Below, one piece after another: positions 31,408 through 36,122 of a stretch of 36,122 bases of DNA; the stretch's first letter is position 1, and every line of letters starts with the position of its first letter. Source of the DNA: an uncultured cyanobacterium (GTDB lineage Bacteria; Cyanobacteriota; Cyanobacteriia; Cyanobacteriales; Nostocaceae); NCBI GenBank assembly GCA_903903925.1, contig CAIVAU010000222.1:1-36122 (forward strand). Reading direction: 5' to 3'. A model generated the notes under the pieces. The model worked only from the letters and a program-made list of their open reading frames with translations, made no database searches and was not told where the DNA came from. A program made the position numbers and the translations under genes.

Positions 31408-31735
31408 TTGTTAAGATTACCAAAAGCTAATTAACGATACTGCTGTAACTGGAAAGAGCACGCCAAAAATTCAAAGCGCATAACCTACGCTAACACCATC
31501 TATCTCGCAGCAAGAAAAATTTTCCTTTTTTGCATTATGAACCTCTTGAGCCAAGCCCCTTGTGCTTCTTCCCATTGTGCCAAACTTAATGATAGTAGCT
31601 ATAACAAGGTGGGAACTTGGAAAACCGAACCGAGTCAAATTGTGTAACCATTTTGGCATAACTCTGTGTAAATCACCCGTAGAAATAAAAGTAACATACA
31701 AAACAATTCAAGTAGTAATTATCCTGAGGCTCCCA
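31408..31735. other. Divergent promoter region, no gene seen
   Basis: This 328-base space lies between the divergent ABC ATPase and TPR-protein genes. Frames on both strands are open for about 60-80 codons but carry no recognisable protein features, and the extension of the TPR gene back to 31562 lacks a signal-peptide character. GAGG at about 31725 supports the ATG at 31736. Confidence 0.5.
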
Positions 31736-32662
31736 ATGATTAAACGTTTTCCGGTTATGCTACCAATTGTATCTGTAAAACTTGCTAATCTAGCTAAAAT
31801 AGCTTTTGTAACTGCCTTTGCACTCAATATAACAGTAGGTCTCTCTCTAGCAGCAGATCCTTTTCGGACGAGTAAGCCTCATCATATTGGTGACAAAACA
31901 GAGGCAGCATTCAAAGCTATTTTCCAACGAGGCGACTACCAAGCGGCAAATCGTTACCTGGATCAAGCTCTATCCTCAGAACCAACCGAACCCTTAGTCT
32001 ATGCGATGAAGGCTTCTTTAGCATATACAAATCAGGATTTGGCTACACTAGACACTTACAGCAAGAAAACTTTAGAAGTCTCACAAAAGCTGATTAAAAG
32101 CGACCCCTTACGTGGCAATTTATACACTGGTGTGGGTCATTTTTTACAAGGAGCAGTTATTCTTAGCCGTCAAGGTACACTGAACGGTGCGCCCCAAGCC
32201 TTGAGTGAGTTACGCCAAGTCTACGATGCTATGGACAAAGCTGAAGCAATTTCCAAGAACGATCCTGAAGTGAATTTGCTCAAGGGCTACATGGATTTAA
32301 TGCTGGCGGTAAATTTGCCTTTTGCCGACCCAAAGCAAGCTATTGATCGGTTAGAACAAAATGCTGCGCCTCGGTATTTGGTAGATCGGGGTATTGCCAT
32401 AGCCTACCGAGATTTAAAGAATTACGATAAGGCACTGGTTTATGCAAATAATGCCCTAAAGGCGACAGCTGATAACCCAGAGTTGTATTACCTCAAAGCT
32501 CAAATCCTTAGAGCACAGGCAAAACAAGACAAAAATCCGCAACTGATACAAGAGGCGATCAGTGATTTTGACAAAGCACTGGCTAAGCAATCCCAACTAC
32601 CAGCTAGTTTAGTGAAACAAATTCAGCGCGAACGAGGTAATGCTGCCAAATCCCCTAGCTAG
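31736..32662 (+). CDS. Exported TPR-repeat protein
   Basis: This 308-residue protein has a long N-terminal signal (basic MIKRF, hydrophobic LAKIAFVTAFALNITVGLSL) and a likely cleavage site at LSLA-ADPF. The mature part starts ADPFRTSKPHHIGDKTEAAF and consists of TPR-like helices: GDYQAANRYLDQALSSEP, GYMDLMLAVNLPFADPKQ, NYDKALVYANNALKATADN and EAISDFDKALAKQ. It is of a type common in cyanobacteria with no assigned role; a periplasmic or thylakoid-lumen scaffold is possible. The start at 31736 was chosen for its signal peptide and GAGG. The stop codon touches the heptamer array. Confidence 0.85.
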   Translation: MIKRFPVMLPIVSVKLANLAKIAFVTAFALNITVGLSLAADPFRTSKPHHIGDKTEAAFKAIFQRGDYQAANRYLDQALSSEPTEPLVYAMKASLAYTNQDLATLDTYSKKTLEVSQKLIKSDPLRGNLYTGVGHFLQGAVILSRQGTLNGAPQALSELRQVYDAMDKAEAISKNDPEVNLLKGYMDLMLAVNLPFADPKQAIDRLEQNAAPRYLVDRGIAIAYRDLKNYDKALVYANNALKATADNPELYYLKAQILRAQAKQDKNPQLIQEAISDFDKALAKQSQLPASLVKQIQRERGNAAKSPS

Positions 32663-32870
<208 letters not shown>

Positions 32871-32941
32871 TGAATTCTGGGGGACTGGTGGATGAATCAT
32901 CGTCTAAAGCCGCGATTTTAATCGTGAAAAGGGATATATTT

Positions 32942-33026
<85 letters not shown>

Positions 33027-33089
33027 CAATTCTTTTCATTAGTTTTGAGTTAAAGTAACCTAGATGAGATGACTAGACATTTAACGCGA

Positions 33090-33542
33090 ATGCAGGTACA
33101 GTTCCGCGAGTTTAACCCTTTTGATGTATGGTTGTGGCTGAGGTTCAGTACAATTCCTTCTCAAAGAGAAAAACAATATGTAGAGGAGGTTTTCAATTCC
33201 TGGTTTTATCTGGGTAAATTGGGTGCATTTAATGCCGAAAATCTCCAGGTACAGGAAACAGGACTGGATCTCAGCTACATGGATTATGACTCACTTGGGT
33301 ATGACAAAAGCTTGTTGGCACTGATGCACAACATGGGTGAGTTTGAGTATGAAGGGACATGGGGGCGTTGCTGGTTTGACATGGGAACCACCGATGGGAT
33401 CGCCCTAGACATCCTGATCAACGCCCTGAACCAAATCAGTGAAGAGTATGTCACTATTGAGCAATTGTACATTGGGGGTGAAAATGAAGATTGGCCTGTC
33501 GAAGATAGCGACAGCCGTCCTTCGTCTATTTACGACAACTAG
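33090..33542 (+). CDS. DUF3531 family protein
   Basis: The protein has 150 residues from ATG 33090 (MQVQFREFNPFDVWLWLRFS); the upstream ATG at 33069 adds seven residues with no family support. Signature blocks are FREFNPFD.W.W, QREKQYVEEVFNSWFYLGKL, GAFNAENLQVQETGLDLSYM, EYEGTWGRCWFDMGTTDGIA and LDILINALNQISEEYV. This family is conserved in cyanobacteria and, as plastid-targeted proteins, in plants, with unknown biochemistry. Its stop shares bases with the next gene's GTG (TAGTG), so it is coupled to the Nudix gene. Confidence 0.9.
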   Translation: MQVQFREFNPFDVWLWLRFSTIPSQREKQYVEEVFNSWFYLGKLGAFNAENLQVQETGLDLSYMDYDSLGYDKSLLALMHNMGEFEYEGTWGRCWFDMGTTDGIALDILINALNQISEEYVTIEQLYIGGENEDWPVEDSDSRPSSIYDN

Positions 33543-33979
33543 TGATAACAATGCATAAATCAGGGGAAATTCGAGTCTTAGCCTTGGGACTCATTCGGGA
33601 TTGCGATCGCATCTTCATCTCTGAAGGCTACGATCCAATTAAGGAGCAAACTTTTTACCGTGCAATGGGCGGTGGTGTGGATTTTGGCGAAACAAGCTTA
33701 GCAGCCCTCAAACGGGAATTTGAAGAAGAAATCCAAGCAGAATTAACGAATATTCGTTACCTGGGCTGTTTGGAGAACATATTTACTTTCAATGGTCAGC
33801 CTGGTCATGAAATCATTCAACTTTATGAATGCGACTTTGTTGACCCAAATTTTTATCAACTTGAAAAGTTAGTCTTTGCCGAAGGTGAACGACAAAAAAC
33901 AGCCCTGTGGGTAGACATTAATCGCTTTAAATCTGGAGAATTAAAGTTAGTACCAGAGCAGTTTTTTGAGTATTTGTAG
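33542..33979 (+). CDS. Nudix hydrolase
   Basis: This 145-residue Nudix protein (142 from ATG 33551) has the box G-5x-E-7x-REFEEEI visible as GGGVDFGETSLAALKREFEE followed by EIQAEL, the Mg-binding site for cleaving nucleoside diphosphate-linked compounds. The substrate is not predictable. The N-terminus (GEIRVLALGLIRDCDRIFIS) and WVDINRF are typical of Nudix folds related to ADP-ribose/NTP pyrophosphatases. The GTG at 33542 overlaps the DUF3531 stop; rsmG follows after 27 bases, so the three may form one operon. Confidence 0.9.
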   Translation: MITMHKSGEIRVLALGLIRDCDRIFISEGYDPIKEQTFYRAMGGGVDFGETSLAALKREFEEEIQAELTNIRYLGCLENIFTFNGQPGHEIIQLYECDFVDPNFYQLEKLVFAEGERQKTALWVDINRFKSGELKLVPEQFFEYL

Positions 33980-34006
33980 CAAAGTGTAGCGATCGCCCTT
34001 TTACTT

Positions 34007-34780
34007 GTGAACGACTTAATATTGCCTTCTTTGCCTGAAATGGCAGATATATGGCAGCAAACCCTTAATTGGCAACCCCTTGTCCAACAGCAAAACCAAT
34101 TTCAGCACTTTTATGAATTCATTCTAGAAGGTAACACCCAGTTAAATTTAACTCGTATCACGGAACCCTTAGAGTTTTGGGAAAAACATCTTTGGGATTC
34201 TCTCCGAGGAATTCCCCTCTTTCCCATCCCCCCCCTCTTCCCCCTCTCTCCACAAAGGGGGGGGGAGTTTTCTTCGCCTGCTTTCATTGACATTGGTACG
34301 GGTGCTGGGTTTCCAGGAATTCCGGTAGCAATTGCTGTCCCGAATTGCACCGTGACTCTCCTTGATGCTACTCGAAAAAAAATAACTTTCCTGGAAAAAA
34401 TACGAGATGCACTTGACCTTACCAATGTCAAAACTCTCACTGGTAGATCTGAAGAAATAGGTCAGCAACTCCAGCACCGACAAAGCTACGACATTGCCTT
34501 AGTTCGTGCAGTAGGGGCAGCCTCCGTCTGTGCCGAATATGCCCTACCATTACTTAAACAAGGTGGTTTAGCTGTTATTTATCGTGGTCATTGGACAGAA
34601 GATGAAAAAACTTCTCTAGAAAATGCCGTTAACCAGCTCGGTGGTGTCATTGAATCTATCGAAAAATTTACAACTCCCTTAAGTCATAGCATCCGTCACT
34701 GCTTGTACTTGCGGAAGGTCACAATTACACCAGCCCAGTTTCCCCGTGCTGTTGGGATACCGACCCAAAAGCCACTTTAA
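34007..34780 (+). CDS. rsmG: 16S rRNA (guanine-527-N7) methyltransferase with low-complexity insertion
   Basis: RsmG (GidB) methylates G527 of 16S rRNA using S-adenosylmethionine. The 257-residue protein has LNLTRITEPLEFWEKHLWDS, the SAM motif FIDIGTGAGFPGIPVAIA, LLDATRKKITFLEKI and DIALVRAVGAASVCAEYALP. Residues about 70-89 (PLFPIPPLFPLSPQRGGEFS) are an in-frame insertion between the helical cap and the SAM motif. It is encoded by a C-run/G-run palindromic repeat at 34214-34267 that looks like an intergenic cyanobacterial repeat. The surface position suggests that the enzyme can still work. The start is GTG 34007 after a HIP1 site; an ATG at 34040 is an alternative. Confidence 0.93.
   Translation: MNDLILPSLPEMADIWQQTLNWQPLVQQQNQFQHFYEFILEGNTQLNLTRITEPLEFWEKHLWDSLRGIPLFPIPPLFPLSPQRGGEFSSPAFIDIGTGAGFPGIPVAIAVPNCTVTLLDATRKKITFLEKIRDALDLTNVKTLTGRSEEIGQQLQHRQSYDIALVRAVGAASVCAEYALPLLKQGGLAVIYRGHWTEDEKTSLENAVNQLGGVIESIEKFTTPLSHSIRHCLYLRKVTITPAQFPRAVGIPTQKPL
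34214..34267. repeat. C-run/G-run palindromic repeat inside rsmG
   Basis: A pyrimidine-rich run (CCCCTCTTTCCCATCCCCCC and more CCCCTCT units) is followed by CACAAA and nine G's (34257-34265) then AG. Its arms can pair. The same type of element is usually intergenic in Nostocales; here it is read in frame. Confidence 0.65.
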
Positions 34781-34837
34781 ATTCGGTTAACAGCATTTCT
34801 AAATTCACTTCTCTCCGTCACAATAGAAATAAACACC

Positions 34838-35779
34838 ATGGGCAAAGCAGCAAAAGAACCACAGCAGCAACCAAACGTACCGCAACCCCAGACTCTACTG
34901 TTCATTAAGCCAAAGCAGTTAGAGGAACCGCCAGCACCTATTCAAGAGGTGGTACATGAGCCTATCGCTGCGCCGAAACCTACACCTGTTGTTCCTAAAC
35001 CAGTCAAGAAATTAGCGACAGTTCCCATACTACCTCCTAAACCGGCAGTTCCCATAGTACCTCCTAACCAAGATGACGGAGATGCAAAGCCAGCCCATCA
35101 ACCCATCTTTCAAGCAGTAGGCATTATAGTTGGGCACGTCAGCTTTGTTGAAGGTAAAGGTAAAATAACAATTGCACAAAAAGAATATTCACTCTTCTAT
35201 GCCTCCAAACACCGATATGCTTACGATGCACTTCAAAAAGAAGTAGAAGCTACAGGTGGGCAAAATATGCGGTTGATCGTCTATCCCAAGGTGGTACACT
35301 TTCCTAAACGAGAACAACATTATCGGATGTCTTTCCAGTTAGTTGGGTTCGACAAAGGTCGCCTCCAGGAAGGTATTGCCAACCAACTTCAGGACTTTGA
35401 GTTTCGGCTTTGTGGGCTTTGGCAATTTATCCCCGTGTGTCAGACACCGTGTATCTCTGTTTTTAAGAACTTCAATCAAGAGCGGCTTTCCTACATTAAA
35501 CAGGCAGAACCAGATCAGAAAGTAAAATTCATGAAAGCGTCACATGTTCCTCTCATTTGGAGAGATGCCCCTGTACGCCCTTTCAGGTTTAATCCAAAAC
35601 TTGACAAAGAACAGCAAGGACATTCATCGTTTGTAGAAGTCTTGGCAAAGTTTCTACCGCAACGAGATGTGTTTGGGTTTAATGAATTGCTGTCAGAACC
35701 TATGGAGAAAGCTCCTAGTTTTTTAAAAGCTGGTAAGAAGGATAAGGCAGAAGCACTCTTAGCGAGGATGGCACGGTAA
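34838..35779 (+). CDS. Proline-rich protein of unknown function
   Basis: The protein has 313 residues from ATG 34838. Residues 1-90 are disordered and rich in Pro, Lys and Gln, with a near-repeat VPILPPKPAVPIVPPNQ. Residues about 92-170 (AVGIIVGHVSFVEGKGKITI, GGQNMRLIVYPKVVHFP) look like a beta-barrel, OB-like nucleic-acid-binding fold. A second part (FEFRLCGLWQFIPVCQTPCI) and a basic helical tail (AGKKDKAEALLARMAR) follow. No signal peptide. I do not recognise a named family; a nucleic-acid-binding role is a guess. It is 57 bases after rsmG. Confidence 0.7.
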   Translation: MGKAAKEPQQQPNVPQPQTLLFIKPKQLEEPPAPIQEVVHEPIAAPKPTPVVPKPVKKLATVPILPPKPAVPIVPPNQDDGDAKPAHQPIFQAVGIIVGHVSFVEGKGKITIAQKEYSLFYASKHRYAYDALQKEVEATGGQNMRLIVYPKVVHFPKREQHYRMSFQLVGFDKGRLQEGIANQLQDFEFRLCGLWQFIPVCQTPCISVFKNFNQERLSYIKQAEPDQKVKFMKASHVPLIWRDAPVRPFRFNPKLDKEQQGHSSFVEVLAKFLPQRDVFGFNELLSEPMEKAPSFLKAGKKDKAEALLARMAR

Positions 35780-35897
35780 GAAAAATTAATCTTTTACCAA
35801 GAGGTCTCATTTCTGGAAGTAATTGTATCATTTAACACAATTTCCTTAGCTAGAATTATATTGGAGCTACTGTTTCTCTATAAGTGTATACAAAATT

Positions 35898-35932
35898 GCG
35901 TGATGGCTTGCTTACTGGTCATCACGCTTTTT
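35898..35932 (+). terminator. Rho-independent terminator
   Basis: A perfect 8-bp stem GCGTGATG (35898-35905)/CATCACGC (35920-35927) with a 14-base loop is followed by TTTTT. It lies 118 bases after the proline-rich gene and fits as the end of that transcript. Confidence 0.75.
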
Positions 35933-36122
35933 CTTGCCAGACTGTCACAATAAGTACCTGGACAGAATTAATTACAGTATCTAAGTAGGGCTTGCTGAAA
36001 AACTCAAGAAAAAGCCATAGGAGGGTTAGTAAATTATTCAAGCAAGGGTGATGTATAAAATTATATTATTTATGGTTACCACAAATATAATTTTTAATAA
36101 TCAAAGACTGTAAAAAAGGTGC
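35933..36122. other. AT-rich right edge, no gene seen
   Basis: No coding frame of note. The segment from about 35989 (GGGCTTGCTGAAAAACTCAA) resembles the terminal sequences of some cyanobacterial insertion sequences, but no transposase is within the window, so this is only a suspicion. The rest is A+T-rich. Confidence 0.3.

Noticed and set aside
35989..36010. Insertion-sequence end at the right edge
   Set aside because: The sequence is only reminiscent of some IS termini, and no transposase or matching inverted repeat is in the window.

Overview
The window reads as a chromosomal segment of a filamentous, probably Nostocales-type, cyanobacterium. The evidence is a pcyA gene (phycocyanobilin synthesis), a DUF3531 gene (a cyanobacterial/plastid family), a giant Ser/Thr kinase-ATPase-GAF-histidine kinase protein, many HIP1-type GCGATCGC sites, and heptanucleotide short tandem repeats of the GGAGTCA/TGACTCC type. 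No rRNA, tRNA or CRISPR array was recognised.

Layout. 1-3.9 kb is a graveyard: a transposase fragment, a VapBC pair whose toxin has one nonsense codon, a TPR remnant joined to a serine-recombinase N-terminus with res-like repeats, a Phd-type antitoxin with a beheaded PIN toxin, an intact FAD monooxygenase, and a chloride-channel C-terminus. 4.3-9.9 kb holds a lipoprotein of the metal-binding TroA/ZnuA type that has lost two His ligands, a 401-residue alpha-helical protein, and a clear PknG-type kinase. Between the last two lie a dead antitoxin, a small conserved protein and a broken HNH nuclease. 9.9-12.5 kb is a defence/toxin island: an intact VapBC pair, two unknown small ORFs, a stand-alone papain-fold toxin with its probable immunity protein, and an AbrB-type antitoxin with a truncated VapC. 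12.8-15.1 kb is one protein that fuses an FAD/NAD(P)-binding module to an ETHE1-like persulfide dioxygenase.

15.9-28.1 kb is the most distinctive part: an 1846-residue hybrid sensor kinase followed on the same strand by a 2112-residue dimodular NRPS with the order A-T-C-A-T-R. By hand alignment its two adenylation pockets read DFWNIGMVHK (Thr) and DAWFLGNVVK (Leu), so the inferred product is a reductively released Thr-Leu dipeptide: an aldehyde, an alcohol, or a cyclised pyrazinone as made by AusA-type enzymes. I do not recognise this as a described product.

28.1-36.1 kb is mostly core genome: a HAD-phosphatase remnant, pcyA, an EAL phosphodiesterase, an ABC ATPase, an exported TPR protein, DUF3531, a Nudix hydrolase, rsmG (with a repeat-derived in-frame insertion) and a proline-rich protein of unknown function. 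It also carries a perfect 73-bp tandem duplication and two opposed heptamer arrays that could form a long hairpin.
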